From the NCBI RefSeq assembly GCF_026262505.1, contig NC_067205.1, positions 7,874,001 through 7,938,000 on the forward strand: a stretch of 64,000 nt of DNA, written 5' to 3'. Each line of letters starts with the position of its first letter. Positions within the stretch are counted from its first letter, which is position 1. Positions 44,260 through 54,954 of the stretch are shown piece after piece. The notes below the pieces were generated by a model. That model worked only from the letters and a program-made list of their open reading frames with translations. It did not search any database and had not been told where the DNA came from. The DNA comes from Trichomonas vaginalis G3. Lineage: Eukaryota; Parabasalia; Trichomonadida; Trichomonadidae. Both the position numbers and the translations under genes were made by a program.

Positions 44260-46269
44260 ATAACATTTCAGAAAAGAATATCAATCAATGGATTCACCGT
44301 CTATTCCAAGTACTATGCGATCACAACAGGATTTTCATTGTCAAGCGCTGAAAAATACTATGTGCATGACACATCATTTGAAGAATGCTCGAGTAGAGCT
44401 ATTAATTTACAAAGCCAGTCAGATAGAACTCTTCTTATAATAGATTCAGTTTCTTTCACGAACTGCAGCATCAATAAAGACAAAGGAGGTTGTGTATATT
44501 TCTCGAACAAGGGGCAGTGCGTTCAAACAAGAGTTGCATCTGTAAGATCTTCTGTCTCTAACAATATGCACGGAGCTCACTCATATACTGATGTTACTAA
44601 GTCATCTTCAACAATGAATATAGTAAATCACACTTCGATATCAGACAGTGGAAATAAATTCCTGTCTGTCAGTCCAGTACGCATCTCCGGAGGAAAGCCT
44701 CAAGTCATAGGAGTTAACATCACAGCAAGCACGGCAAAGACACACTGTTTGTTGTACATTGATCAAGGAAAGCATGAAGCAGAAGTTATGTACTCGCTAT
44801 TTACAGATTGCAAGAGCTCTGGAGAATATGGAATGCAATTTTCATCAAGTAACAGCTACATAGGAAGATGTAAATTCGATAACATAACTGCAACTTCATC
44901 TCTCGTGTATATAACATCTAATCAGCTTCTGGTTGAGTACTCTATATTTACAGACATAAAGAATTGTTATCTATTCTCTGGTTCTACAACTCTATTAAAC
45001 TCTATTACATCTAATGTTGCATCAGGAATAGGAGATGCATCAACTAGTTTCATGACTACTAGCACATTTGAGATTGACTTCCAAAACTTCAGTGCCGACT
45101 CAGACACAGAATACAACCCAATAGTATTAGATTTCTCTAATATTCTTAATGATTTCTCAGATTTTATTCTTTTGTCCAATTTCACAAATCAATCTCAAGG
45201 TTTAATACTCAGAAATGATCTCAAATATTATGTTCATGATACAACTTTCATTAAATGTAACGAACATTCTGTTACTTTTGAATCCACTTCACATAGAACA
45301 TTCCTTGCATTGGATAATATTCTATTCAGTGAATGCAGTAATCCTTCATCAAATGGAGGTGCTTTGTATTTTGCGACTGAAGGAGAATGTGTTCAATGGA
45401 GAATTATGTCAACTAAGTGCAGTCTTCTTTCCAATAGTAATGGAATTCATTCTTATGTCGATGTTTCATCATCTTTCCCAGCAAAGAATTATTTTAATTA
45501 TTCATCAGTAGAATATTCTGGATTAAATTCTAAAGGAAATAGTCCAATTTATCATCTGCATGGAAGTCTGAAGTTTGGTGATTCAAATATCTCTAACTCT
45601 AAAGGAAATGATTATGGATGTCTCTATTCTTCACAAGGTAATGATTTGATATCAATTGGTCACTGTATTTTTAGTTATAATAAAAATGTCGGAGTCCATT
45701 CTGTTGAATTGCAGACATCGGATGGAATATCAATGTCAAATACTGTATTTGCTAATAACTCATGTTCAGATTCAGCTGTTAACATAGCTTGTTCGACATA
45801 TCTTGAATTTAGAGAATGTGAATTCATTTTATTCAATGCAAGAGGATACTTATTTGCTTTGAATGGTGATGGAAGTATGGATATTAGATCTTGTAATTTC
45901 ACAGAAAATACATGTACTGATTATTTCATGAAATTATTAGGAAGAACCAATTATGTAGGTAACTGTACTTTTAATGGAAATAATGCAAAGAATTATATGT
46001 TTGATAGTGATACAAAGCCATGTTTATTTGAGCATTGTACTATTAAACAAAACAAAGGATGTCAGGTTTTCAATAATAATATAGTTGTCTTAAGATGCGA
46101 AATTGATGATGATAATACATACGGAATAGGAACAAATGCATACGCGTATTTTATGACAGTTAAGCCTTTATATAATTATAAAGAGTATCAGCCGCTGAAA
46201 GTTAGATCAAGATCAAACTCGATTAAATCAAAAGCTGTGAGAATTCTTTTGGTGAGAGCGCTGATATAA
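44260..46269 (+). pseudogene. Beta-helix (Pmp-like) protein fragment with an internal duplication
   Basis: Open from directly after TGA (44257-44259) with no ATG near the start, so the 5' end is missing. Two homologous halves follow each other: AEKYYVHDTSFEECSSRAIN and DLKYYVHDTTFIKCNEHSVT begin them, and each has a GG(C/A)(V/L)YF...G(Q/E)CVQ block and a following S-rich strand ladder. The paralogue at 27071 has a single such half. No membrane anchor follows; the end is basic (KVRSRSNSIKSKAVRI). Surface-protein remnant of about 670 codons. Confidence 0.65.
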
Positions 46270-47305
46270 TATTATAATATTTATGTTTATTTTTGCGTAA
46301 AATATTTATTTTTTCAATTTTAAGGATATTTATGAGTGAAAATATCTGAAATTAAAGTTGAAATTGAAAATACCAACAAATTAATATGAGGTTATATAAA
46401 AATTAAATGCTATTCTACATAACCAAACTAAAAGCATGAATGGCATACGACTTAAACAATATTTTTTACAAAATATGAAAATTTTTAAATAATTTTATGA
46501 AATATAGTTTTTGATGACATTGATGTAGTATCACACACTAGTACTAATATTAAATGAGATGAAAAAATTGGTGAATTGCTTATATTGGAAAAATATTGAA
46601 TAATCTTTAGTACTCTGAAGTATAATGGATAGTTAATTGACATTTATTGTATTTATAGTTCGTGAACCTGCTGAATCATAATTATATCTAATTTATCTTT
46701 TTTATCTATAAAACCTGTGTAAATTGTTTCTTATCAGCATGTATATTGTATTGATATCATCATTTTTGTAATAGATTTTTTCATTTGAGAGAAAAAGTGC
46801 AAAAACCTATTGTGCTTGAAGAGCTTATGAGGGTAGTGAAAAGTGCTTTACCTTGATCTGTATTTGCAAAATGGCCTATAAACCTTTAAAGTATCTTCGG
46901 AATTATTTTTCTCTATAAGAAAATGATTTATATTTATATTGGTACTATCAATACGCTCGCTGTTGAGGACGTTCAAATACTCTTCTTAAAGATATGTAAA
47001 TATATATGGACTTAGGTAACATATTTTAAATTAACTACTTTATGCTGAACCACAGTCATTAAGCATGCATATCAAATAAATGTTTAAATTGAGGACTAAG
47101 ATAGTTGAAAGTACTAGCTATCGATAGCTAATATTAAATTTTAAAGATTAAGCATATTCAACTATAATATAATTCTTGAAGGTTATGAAAAAAATGTTAA
47201 AATATTAAATTCTGCTTATTATTATATGTATAGCTAATTTGTTATTTTACGTCTCTACACAAAATTTGAAATATATTGAAAATAGAAACTTTGACAATAA
47301 ATTTT
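46270..47305. other. Intergenic before the kinase pair
   Basis: About 1 kb of AT-rich sequence. No open frame with features, no repeat and no RNA gene noticed. Confidence 0.6.
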
Positions 47306-48292
47306 ATGGAAGTTTCTTGTTCAATTCGTGTTCCTAAGTTCGTTGGAAAATATAAAGTAATAAAAACCCTTGGTAAAGGTGGTTTTGCTGTAGTTGTACT
47401 TGCAGAAGACATTAAAACTCATGAATATGTTGCAATCAAAATTGTCGATCGAGCTGAAATCGTAAACCATAAAATGCTATTATTCCTTGAAAACGAGCTT
47501 AGATTATCATCTCGTTTCCATCATCCTAACATTGTAGAAGTCTATGATATTATCTACGAAACAGACATAATTATGATTATAATGGAATATTTACCGAACA
47601 GAGACCTGCAAACACTTTTAGAGAGAGGAATGTGCTTTGCACTCGACGAGCAAGTAACAATTGCTTATAAGATTTTAGATGCATTGAATTATCTTCATCA
47701 AAGAGGTGTCAGTCACAGAGATATCAAACCGGAAAACATTCTATTTGATGCACAACTTCAGCCAAAGCTCATCGATTTTGGTCTTTCTCGAGAAAATGCT
47801 TCAGCATTGAGTACATTCTGCGGAACAGCCTTTTACATGGCTCCTGAGTTGGTTAATGAAAATGTATATGATGGAAGAAAAAGCGATATTTGGGCTTTCG
47901 GAATCACCTGCCACGTTTTAGCCGCTCAAAGATTCCCATGGCCAATGAAATCGGAAGTTCAGATCATCAAAGAAATTCAAGACAACATATTAGAAATAAA
48001 TATTGAACCCGATGGAATTATGGCAGAAATCATCAAGAAGGCTCTTGATTTCAATCCAAAAGAACGTTCTTCTGCCATCGAACTCATGGATTTCATAGAG
48101 AACCATTTCAAGATGCCAATATTCATAAGGAAGAGCGAGACACAGACTGGAAAACTCCACGACAGACAAACATATCAAGGTCCGTCCCTTCCAAAGCTCG
48201 ATGCTCGATATATTGCCAAGCTAAAACCAAAGGCTCGCGAAGTTCCTGATAAATTGGTCACAAGAAGAAATCGTAGAATACAGAGTTTATGA
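47306..48292 (+). CDS. CAMK-like serine/threonine protein kinase 1
   Basis: 328 residues, almost entirely a kinase domain (about 14-275). Visible motifs: glycine loop GKGGFAVV, Lys45 in VAIK, hinge IIMEYLPNRDL, catalytic HRDIKPEN (Asp139, Asn144), DFG (Asp157) and MAPE (Glu181). Every residue needed for phosphotransfer is present. The C-terminal 60 residues carry the sequence LPKLDARYIAKLKPKAREVP and a basic end RRNRRIQSL, shared in outline with the next kinase. The ATG at 47306 was chosen because upstream codons in the frame include no ATG. Close tandem paralogue of 49100-50107. Substrate unknown. Confidence 0.92.
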   Translation: MEVSCSIRVPKFVGKYKVIKTLGKGGFAVVVLAEDIKTHEYVAIKIVDRAEIVNHKMLLFLENELRLSSRFHHPNIVEVYDIIYETDIIMIIMEYLPNRDLQTLLERGMCFALDEQVTIAYKILDALNYLHQRGVSHRDIKPENILFDAQLQPKLIDFGLSRENASALSTFCGTAFYMAPELVNENVYDGRKSDIWAFGITCHVLAAQRFPWPMKSEVQIIKEIQDNILEINIEPDGIMAEIIKKALDFNPKERSSAIELMDFIENHFKMPIFIRKSETQTGKLHDRQTYQGPSLPKLDARYIAKLKPKAREVPDKLVTRRNRRIQSL

Positions 48293-49085
48293 GATATTGA
48301 ATTGTAATCCATTAATTTAAGCGTTATTTTTGTTTTGTATATTTAGAGAATAAATGATATTATTTAAATATTATTTTATTTTTAAAGATGGTGTCCGTGA
48401 AGATAAGGTGTTTTATAATTTCTCCGAATTTGAAATGGGTACACTTTCAAAATTTGTGAAATTGCGGAATATATTTTAAAAATAAATTTTATATGCTTGT
48501 CAAAAGAGAACTAGATATTGATAAATCTTTGTACTTTTGAATGATTTTACAAATAAAAAAACGTACAAAAAAATAATTTATTATTAATATAGTAAATGTT
48601 CTATTATACCAAAATTAAGCAGCCAACTAAGTGCAATGACGCACACAATTTTTTAATAAAGTATTATCAAAAAGGTTGAATGGGTTATTTACCACATATG
48701 AAGACATTATGTAATGAAGAATAAATGGTTCATAAACGATTTTAACTTTTGAATAGTTTATATGTAAAAGAATGAAATATGCAAGCATTGAATGATAAAT
48801 ATTTCAAAAATGCAAAGCTAATTTTGTTAACTGTAGCTCTTTCAAAATTTTCAATGAATGGGGATTAATTTTACGTTTTTATATATGTGCTTACTTTTAT
48901 GTGTCCCTTCATTTATAATTTATATTTTATATTTTCAATTTCTGGTCATTCAATAAATCCCGATATAATATTTTTAAATTATATATCTATATGAGATTAA
49001 TTATGACGACATTCTCAAAAATAATGTCTCAAAAGTTCGCAATGTTTTGAAGAGAGCTTTTCAATCTAGCAAAATTTTTCGTCCA
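48293..49085. other. Intergenic between tandem kinases
   Basis: AT-rich, 0.8 kb, no gene seen. Ends at the initiator-like motif of the second kinase. Confidence 0.6.
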
Positions 49086-49090
49086 TCATT
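49086..49090 (+). promoter_or_regulatory. Initiator-like TCATT at kinase 2
   Basis: Predicted +1 A at 49088, twelve bases before the ATG at 49100. Confidence 0.5.
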
Positions 49091-49099
49091 TTTACAAAA

Positions 49100-50107
49100 A
49101 TGCAAGATGAATCCTCTTACGATATTAACTCCAGCTGCTGTCAGATAAGAATCCCTAAAACAGTAGGCAAATATGATGTTATTAAAACAATTGGAAAAGG
49201 CAGCTTTGCTGTTGTTGTTTTAGGATATGATCCAAAAACTAACGAAAAGGTTGCAATTAAGATTCTAGATAGGTATGAAATTACTAAACTTGGTAGCTTG
49301 CTTTATTTAGAAAATGAACTCAGACTGAGCAGCAGATTTGATCATCCAAACATCATCAAGGTATTTGATGTCATTTATGAGCCTGACATTATCATGATAG
49401 TTATGGAATATGTGCCATCTGGTGATCTCCAAACATTATTGTCCAAAGGTATGGAATTTAGTAGCGAAGAGCAAATTAGAATTGCATATGAGGTCCTTCA
49501 AGGTTTACAGTATCTTCATCAGCGTGGAATTAGTCACAGAGATTTAAAGCCAGAAAATATTATGTTTGATGAACAACTACATCCAAAATTAATAGATTTT
49601 GGGCTTAGCAAGGAAAATTCTAACGTTATGCACACATATTGCGGTACTATATTTTACATGGCTCCAGAAATTTTTCAGACAGATACATATGACGGAATGA
49701 AAGCCGATGTTTGGGCAATAGGTGTAACATTGAATTTGCTAAATACTTTGCACTATCCCTGGTATACAACTAATGAGTATCAATTTATGAATGAGATGAA
49801 AGAAGGAAAGCTTGAAATGGTCATTGTCTCAACTGGAATAATAGGTACTATTATTAAGAAATGCCTAATTAAAGACCCTGTCCAGAGACCAACTATAGAT
49901 GAACTGCTTTCTTTGATGGAACAGAACCAGCAAATAGTATTGAGTACAAGTAGCATTAGACTTGATAGAAATACATATCCTGCTGTTTCTTTACCAAAAT
50001 TAATTGTCAAAAATCCAATTTCATTTTATGCTAAGCCACGTAAACTAAATGAAAAGGCCTTTCCTAGAAAAGGAAATATCAAATTCAGGCGAAGCTTGAA
50101 TATATAG
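49100..50107 (+). CDS. CAMK-like serine/threonine protein kinase 2
   Basis: 335 residues; the same design as the upstream kinase and similar along its length (IRIPKTVGKYDVIKTIGKGS against IRVPKFVGKYKVIKTLGKGG). Glycine loop GKGSFAVV, Lys54 in VAIK, HRDLKPEN (Asp148, Asn153), DFG (Asp166) and MAPE. The tail again has SLPKL followed by a basic end FRRSLNI. Arose by tandem duplication; no catalytic residue lost. Cytosolic, target unknown. Confidence 0.92.
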   Translation: MQDESSYDINSSCCQIRIPKTVGKYDVIKTIGKGSFAVVVLGYDPKTNEKVAIKILDRYEITKLGSLLYLENELRLSSRFDHPNIIKVFDVIYEPDIIMIVMEYVPSGDLQTLLSKGMEFSSEEQIRIAYEVLQGLQYLHQRGISHRDLKPENIMFDEQLHPKLIDFGLSKENSNVMHTYCGTIFYMAPEIFQTDTYDGMKADVWAIGVTLNLLNTLHYPWYTTNEYQFMNEMKEGKLEMVIVSTGIIGTIIKKCLIKDPVQRPTIDELLSLMEQNQQIVLSTSSIRLDRNTYPAVSLPKLIVKNPISFYAKPRKLNEKAFPRKGNIKFRRSLNI

Positions 50108-50456
50108 AGAGAAAATATTTCTTCGAAATATATTGTTTTGTAAACTTATAAATATCTATCTTTAATATGACTTGTTTTTGCTAATAATACTCCAAGTGTC
50201 ATTTGGTCATTTCATTGGATATGTAATCAAATTTTCCTGCAAATCTTCATTTTTGCTCTAATGACTGCAACCAAACTTATCGTTGTGTCATTATAATCGG
50301 AATTCAATGCTCGCATTGTTGATATTCCACTAATTTAGAATTTGAATAATCTTGAATTTTGGGGTATTTCCATAAATTCATTTCTCAAATGAATCTCTGA
50401 GCGATAAGTTGTCACCTTCTCTAAATTGTAAAAATAAAATTTTTCAAAAAAAATCT
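50108..50456. other. Intergenic upstream of the beta-helix/RING gene
   Basis: AT-rich leader with initiator-like TTCATTTC near 50378; no gene. Confidence 0.5.
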
Positions 50457-52277
50457 ATGATTAACGAGAAAAATCCCATCCTCATTAACATAGATCAATT
50501 TCCTGATGTTGCCTTGCATTCAATAGACTACAAAGATAAAGATATACAGTTCTCTAGTAGTCAGAGTGCAAAAATAGAAGATGAAATTATAATAACTGAA
50601 AATATGAACCTTGCTTTTGATTTTCGTAATGAAATAACGTGTAAAAAGATTAAAATTGTTGGTTGCCAAGTAGAAATTCAAGGTCTTAACCTTCGCGGAT
50701 CAATTGTTGTCGAAAATGGAATTTTACGCTTAACTTTATCAGCAATTCATGACATTTCAGATGATTCAGATTACCTTTTAAGCATTCAAAACATCGCTGG
50801 TGTTCATGCTTCTAAATGTTTCTTTACAGATTCCCCTAAATTTGGATTAAGTGTTGATAATTGTTCGGCAATGGTACTTGAAGGCTGTCAAATCAAGAAC
50901 ACAAAATACGCAGGAATATGTGCAACATCAAATTCAATACTCTCATGCGAGTCTTGCCTTATATCTGACACAGGAAGAGATACTATTTTTTCAGAAGGCA
51001 ATTGTCGTATAACTATACGTTCCACTAAGATAAGCGAAGGTGGGAATAGGGCTTTAGCAGGATATAATGTTAAAAATTTGGTGATAGAAAATTCAGTTAT
51101 CAAAAATATTCAACAAGGAGCTTTATACGTTAGTAGTTGTCCTCAAGTACTTATAGAGAGTTCACAATTCTCTGATATAGAGCATACAGCCCTTTATTTC
51201 GAAAGATCCAAAGTTGTTCTCAAGAAATCTGCGTTTTTAAACTGCAACGGTAACGGAATTAATGCTTCCCAATCAACAACAGCAATAATTTCCTCATCAT
51301 CCTTCAAATCCATGACTTTTCCGCCAATATCAATTTGTCAATCTTCAGTTGGGATGATTAAAAAGTGTAATATCAGTGACAGCCAGATGAGCGGCATCAT
51401 TGTGAGAACGAACAGCGTAGCAACAATCAAGAATTGCAATATTGAAAACATAGAACACTTTGGAGTGGCTGTTTCCGATAGTGAATCAGTAAAAATCGAT
51501 ACTTCATTGTTTGTTGGTTGCAAGTATTCATGTTTAGGCTGTTACAATCATAGTTTCGTCGCTTTAGAAAATTCATATCTTATTGGACCGGGAAAATATG
51601 GAGCAGACATCTTCACAGGTGGTCAATTAGTTTCTAATGACACAACATTCATTGGATTATCGGAATCATCCATCTATTGCCACCACGGAGGCTCAGCTCA
51701 TTTCAAATCACCTTTATTCGACCAAACGGTTATTAATAAAGCCGAGGATGTTAATACGATTATTAATAGGATCGATATTACTAAGCGCGGTGGCGAATTG
51801 AACCGAGATAAAATATTCAAAGTCGATACAAAGAGAGAATTCCAAATTGGCAGCGGCTTCGTGGTCGGCGTTGGCCCAATCAACGTGATGGTCAACGAAA
51901 ACGCTCCAAATGCTCAAGTTGAGAAGTGCATTTGCACTCCGAAGTGTCTTCTCTGCGGAAAGAATGATTCCGTGTTCTTCATCAACTGTGGACATTCAGT
52001 ATTCTGCCAGGACTGCATACAGAAGCTGAATGTCACTGTTTGCCCACTTTGTCTGATGCAGGTCGATAAAAGTGTCAAGCCCATTCAATTGTCTCCTGAG
52101 GGGGAGAATCCTGAAACTTGCGGTATCTGCTTTACAAATCGAACCGATATCGTGATTATGCCGTGTGGTCACACAATTTGCAGTGAATGCGCACAGCATC
52201 ACTTCGCAAATAGTAACTACTGTCCATTCTGTAGAGAAGGATACGCAAGGCCAAGAAGAATCGTAGCTTATGAGTAA
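50457..52277 (+). CDS. Beta-helix protein with two RING fingers (E3 ubiquitin ligase-like)
   Basis: 606 residues from the first in-frame ATG. Residues about 60-440 are regular 22-24 residue coils of a right-handed parallel beta-helix (VENSVIKNIQQGALYVSSCP, GMIKKCNISDSQMSGIIVRT), with no signal peptide or membrane segment, so this helix is cytosolic, unlike the surface proteins nearby. RING 1 spans about 497-532 (CLLC-x10-CGH-x3-C-x2-C-x8-CPLC) and RING 2 about 555-592 (CGIC-x11-CGH-x2-C-x2-C-x10-CPFC). All zinc ligands are present in both. The likely role is substrate capture by the helix and E2 recruitment by the RINGs. Intact. Confidence 0.85.
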   Translation: MINEKNPILINIDQFPDVALHSIDYKDKDIQFSSSQSAKIEDEIIITENMNLAFDFRNEITCKKIKIVGCQVEIQGLNLRGSIVVENGILRLTLSAIHDISDDSDYLLSIQNIAGVHASKCFFTDSPKFGLSVDNCSAMVLEGCQIKNTKYAGICATSNSILSCESCLISDTGRDTIFSEGNCRITIRSTKISEGGNRALAGYNVKNLVIENSVIKNIQQGALYVSSCPQVLIESSQFSDIEHTALYFERSKVVLKKSAFLNCNGNGINASQSTTAIISSSSFKSMTFPPISICQSSVGMIKKCNISDSQMSGIIVRTNSVATIKNCNIENIEHFGVAVSDSESVKIDTSLFVGCKYSCLGCYNHSFVALENSYLIGPGKYGADIFTGGQLVSNDTTFIGLSESSIYCHHGGSAHFKSPLFDQTVINKAEDVNTIINRIDITKRGGELNRDKIFKVDTKREFQIGSGFVVGVGPINVMVNENAPNAQVEKCICTPKCLLCGKNDSVFFINCGHSVFCQDCIQKLNVTVCPLCLMQVDKSVKPIQLSPEGENPETCGICFTNRTDIVIMPCGHTICSECAQHHFANSNYCPFCREGYARPRRIVAYE

Positions 52278-52855
52278 TTTTTTTAATTTTTTTTATAATA
52301 TTTCTTGGTTGTTGTTTTTGAAAGTAATCTGTTTGATATAAATATTATTTTTTATAAACTAGCTTTTTTTCCAATAATTTGTGATTGAAATTGTTCTGAA
52401 TAAAATGATTAAAATGAGTATCATTATTTGTTACGTTATCTTGATGTTTTAAAACTATTTTTTCATATTCCATAAGAAATGGTATTTTTATTGATCAATT
52501 TTTTAGAGATATATGCATGTTTTAAGTTACTCAATAGATTCTGCTAATGGATTTAATAGCATCTATATAATGTTGTTAGAGATACTTCAATGATAATGAG
52601 AATATATAAATTGATTTAAGATTATTGTGGATATTTAGAATGTCTTACTAGTATCATTGCAATCAGTCCGAATGAGTAAATTGAAATAATCATGTAAAAA
52701 TGTTGATTTTATGATCAAATGTGATGCGAGAATTTGAATTTATATAGTTATGGCTAAATTCCGCATGCAATTGTTAATATATGTAATAACAATAAATTTT
52801 ATCTTGTTATATGCATGAAATTGCTCACTTCACTGTTGTAATTTGAGCAGATCTG
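52278..52855. other. Intergenic before calnexin
   Basis: AT-rich, about 580 bp, no gene or repeat seen. Confidence 0.6.
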
Positions 52856-52860
52856 TCACA
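52856..52860 (+). promoter_or_regulatory. Initiator-like TCACA at calnexin
   Basis: Matches TCA(+1)Y(A/T), 24 bases from the +1 A to the ATG at 52882. Confidence 0.45.
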
Positions 52861-52881
52861 TTTTATCGTAAAAAGTGACAA

Positions 52882-54378
52882 ATGTTAATATTGTTATCTC
52901 TTCTGGTTGAAATCCAGAGGTTGCCAACAGGTGGCTATGATTACTTCTACCAGTTTGGCAGAGGCAACTGGCAGAAAGAATGGATAGTCACAAAAGCAGA
53001 AAATTACACAGGACAATGGGGAACAATAAGAGCTGCGTCTCCCACAGGTCTTGATGACGAAACACTTCTTTTCATGAAGGATGGGCCTAAATACTTTGGT
53101 ATTTCTCATCCTTTTGAAACTCCAATTAACATAACAAACAATACTTTTGTATTTCAATACGAAATCAGACGCCAAGACTCCCATGATTGTTCTGGAGGCT
53201 ATGCAAAGCTATTTTCGTCTGAAAATTACCACCAAAACAACGTAACAAACGAAACAAAGTATTCTATCATGTTTGGACCTGATAAATGCTCAACAACCAA
53301 CAAAGTTCACTTCATTTATAGATTCCAAATGCCACACGAGGACACAATCAAAGAACATCATATGACATCTCCTCCAGAATCAAAAGGTGACAAATTAAAC
53401 CATCTTTATACATTGATTATTCGACCAGACAATACATTCTCGGTATTCATTGATGATTCCGAAGCCAAAAAAGGCAATCTTTTGAATGATTTCGATCCTC
53501 CGATTACTCCTCCGAAAGAAATACCAGATCTAACAGATAAAAAACCATCGGATTGGCCTGAAAAGAAGATTTCCGATCCAAACGAGACAAAACCTGAAGA
53601 CTGGAATGAAACAGAACCAGAATACATCGAAGACGTCAATGATACGATGCCTGCGGACTGGAAAGTCAACGAATCAATGTATATACCTGATCCTAACGCT
53701 ACAAAACCTCAAGATTGGGATGAAATAATTATGGGTGACTGGGAACCGCCAATTGTCTTGAATCCGAACTGTTCCAATCATCATTGCGGTAACTGGACAC
53801 GAAAACTCGTGAAGAATGAGAAATACAAAGGAAAATGGCATGCAAAATTGATAGATAATCCAAATTACAAAGGAGAATGGGAACCGAGGAAGATTCCTAA
53901 CCCTAATTACACAACTGAGCCCATAAACTTCACTCTTATGCCAATTGTTTCGATTGGTTACGAGTTATGGGTTGTTGATAAAAATGTCGGAATAAATAAC
54001 ATATGGGTTGGCAGTAATGAAACAGCTGTTCATGAATGGAATAAGATACACTTCATTCCGAAGCTTAAAGAACAAGAAGCGAATAATCAAGACAATATTG
54101 CTTCAAAAAGTCGGCCGGGAAGTGTTGATTCTGAGACAATAATGAGTCTTTTAATCAACACTTTGTTCGGAGGATTCTTTGAAGCATACAGAAACGCTGT
54201 TTCTTTGTATCCAAAAACAATTTACGCTTCTATCGCGTTTGCTGTTATTGCAACCATCGTATCGTTCGCCATATCATTCGTTATTGATGTTTATGGTGAA
54301 GAATTATACGAAAAATGGAAAAAGAAAAGAGAACAAAATAAATCAAGAAATGATAAAAAGAAGAAAAAGAAAAATTAG
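52882..54378 (+). CDS. CNX: Calnexin, ER lectin chaperone
   Basis: 498 residues. The lectin domain includes YKSIMFGPDKCSTT-like text (here YSIMFGPDKCSTTNKVHFIY) with the conserved cysteine, HLYTLIIRPDNTFSVFIDD, and GYAKLF. The P-domain arm has type 1 repeats (DPNETKPEDWNE, DPNATKPQDWDE) and type 2 repeats (GKWHAKLIDNPNYKGEWEP). A C-terminal membrane helix (IYASIAFAVIATIVSFAISF) and lysine-rich cytosolic tail ending KKKKKKN mark calnexin rather than calreticulin. It retains monoglucosylated glycoproteins in the ER, consistent with the many N-glycosylated surface proteins in this window. The stop just upstream fixes the ATG; the signal peptide is short and weak (MLILLSLLV). Confidence 0.93.
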   Translation: MLILLSLLVEIQRLPTGGYDYFYQFGRGNWQKEWIVTKAENYTGQWGTIRAASPTGLDDETLLFMKDGPKYFGISHPFETPINITNNTFVFQYEIRRQDSHDCSGGYAKLFSSENYHQNNVTNETKYSIMFGPDKCSTTNKVHFIYRFQMPHEDTIKEHHMTSPPESKGDKLNHLYTLIIRPDNTFSVFIDDSEAKKGNLLNDFDPPITPPKEIPDLTDKKPSDWPEKKISDPNETKPEDWNETEPEYIEDVNDTMPADWKVNESMYIPDPNATKPQDWDEIIMGDWEPPIVLNPNCSNHHCGNWTRKLVKNEKYKGKWHAKLIDNPNYKGEWEPRKIPNPNYTTEPINFTLMPIVSIGYELWVVDKNVGINNIWVGSNETAVHEWNKIHFIPKLKEQEANNQDNIASKSRPGSVDSETIMSLLINTLFGGFFEAYRNAVSLYPKTIYASIAFAVIATIVSFAISFVIDVYGEELYEKWKKKREQNKSRNDKKKKKKN

Positions 54379-54585
54379 CTAAAATCAGCGATTTGTAAGA
54401 ATAAAGAATATGTTTAAAATAATAATATTTGATTTTGTAGATTGGAAAAAAATGAAAAAATCAAATTTCTTTTGAAATCTTTTAAAAATCAATGTATTCA
54501 ATAAGTGAAAAGTTTCAAAACAAAATGATGATAAATCTGATAAAAAATCAATTTGTCAAAAAATATGTGGGTAAAAGGGAAAAAG

Positions 54586-54657
54586 TGGGTGAACCGTGAA
54601 TCGAACACGGATCTATTGAGCCACAATCAACAATACTAACCATTATACCATTCACCC
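54586..54657 (-). tRNA. tRNA-His(GTG)
   Basis: On the minus strand: acceptor GGGTGAA pairs with TTCACCC, anticodon stem GTTGA/TCAAT encloses TTGTGGC with anticodon GTG, and T arm CCGTG-TTCGATT-CACGG. Discriminator A at 54586. A TTTTT run follows at once (54580-54584 on the plus strand as A), fitting Pol III termination. Confidence 0.95.
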
Positions 54658-54954
54658 CTCGAAAAATTGGAAATATTTTAAGTTGAAAATAAAACAAGCA
54701 TTATTTGATTCGGAATAAAAGAATGCATTGTTGGTTGTAAATTGATATTGATGCAATAATGTTATGAATTTTCACATAAGTGGTTCATGAAAGTTGAAAT
54801 ACTTTATCCAAAATGCCCACGTAATAAAATTACAAACAATTTTTAGTGCCAAAAGACATTAAGTATAGTATAATTTACACAACACTGCATCTATCTGTTT
54901 GAATTTGCATATTTTTGTTTTAATTTATATTTTCGTCTGATAATTTGCTTGTTA

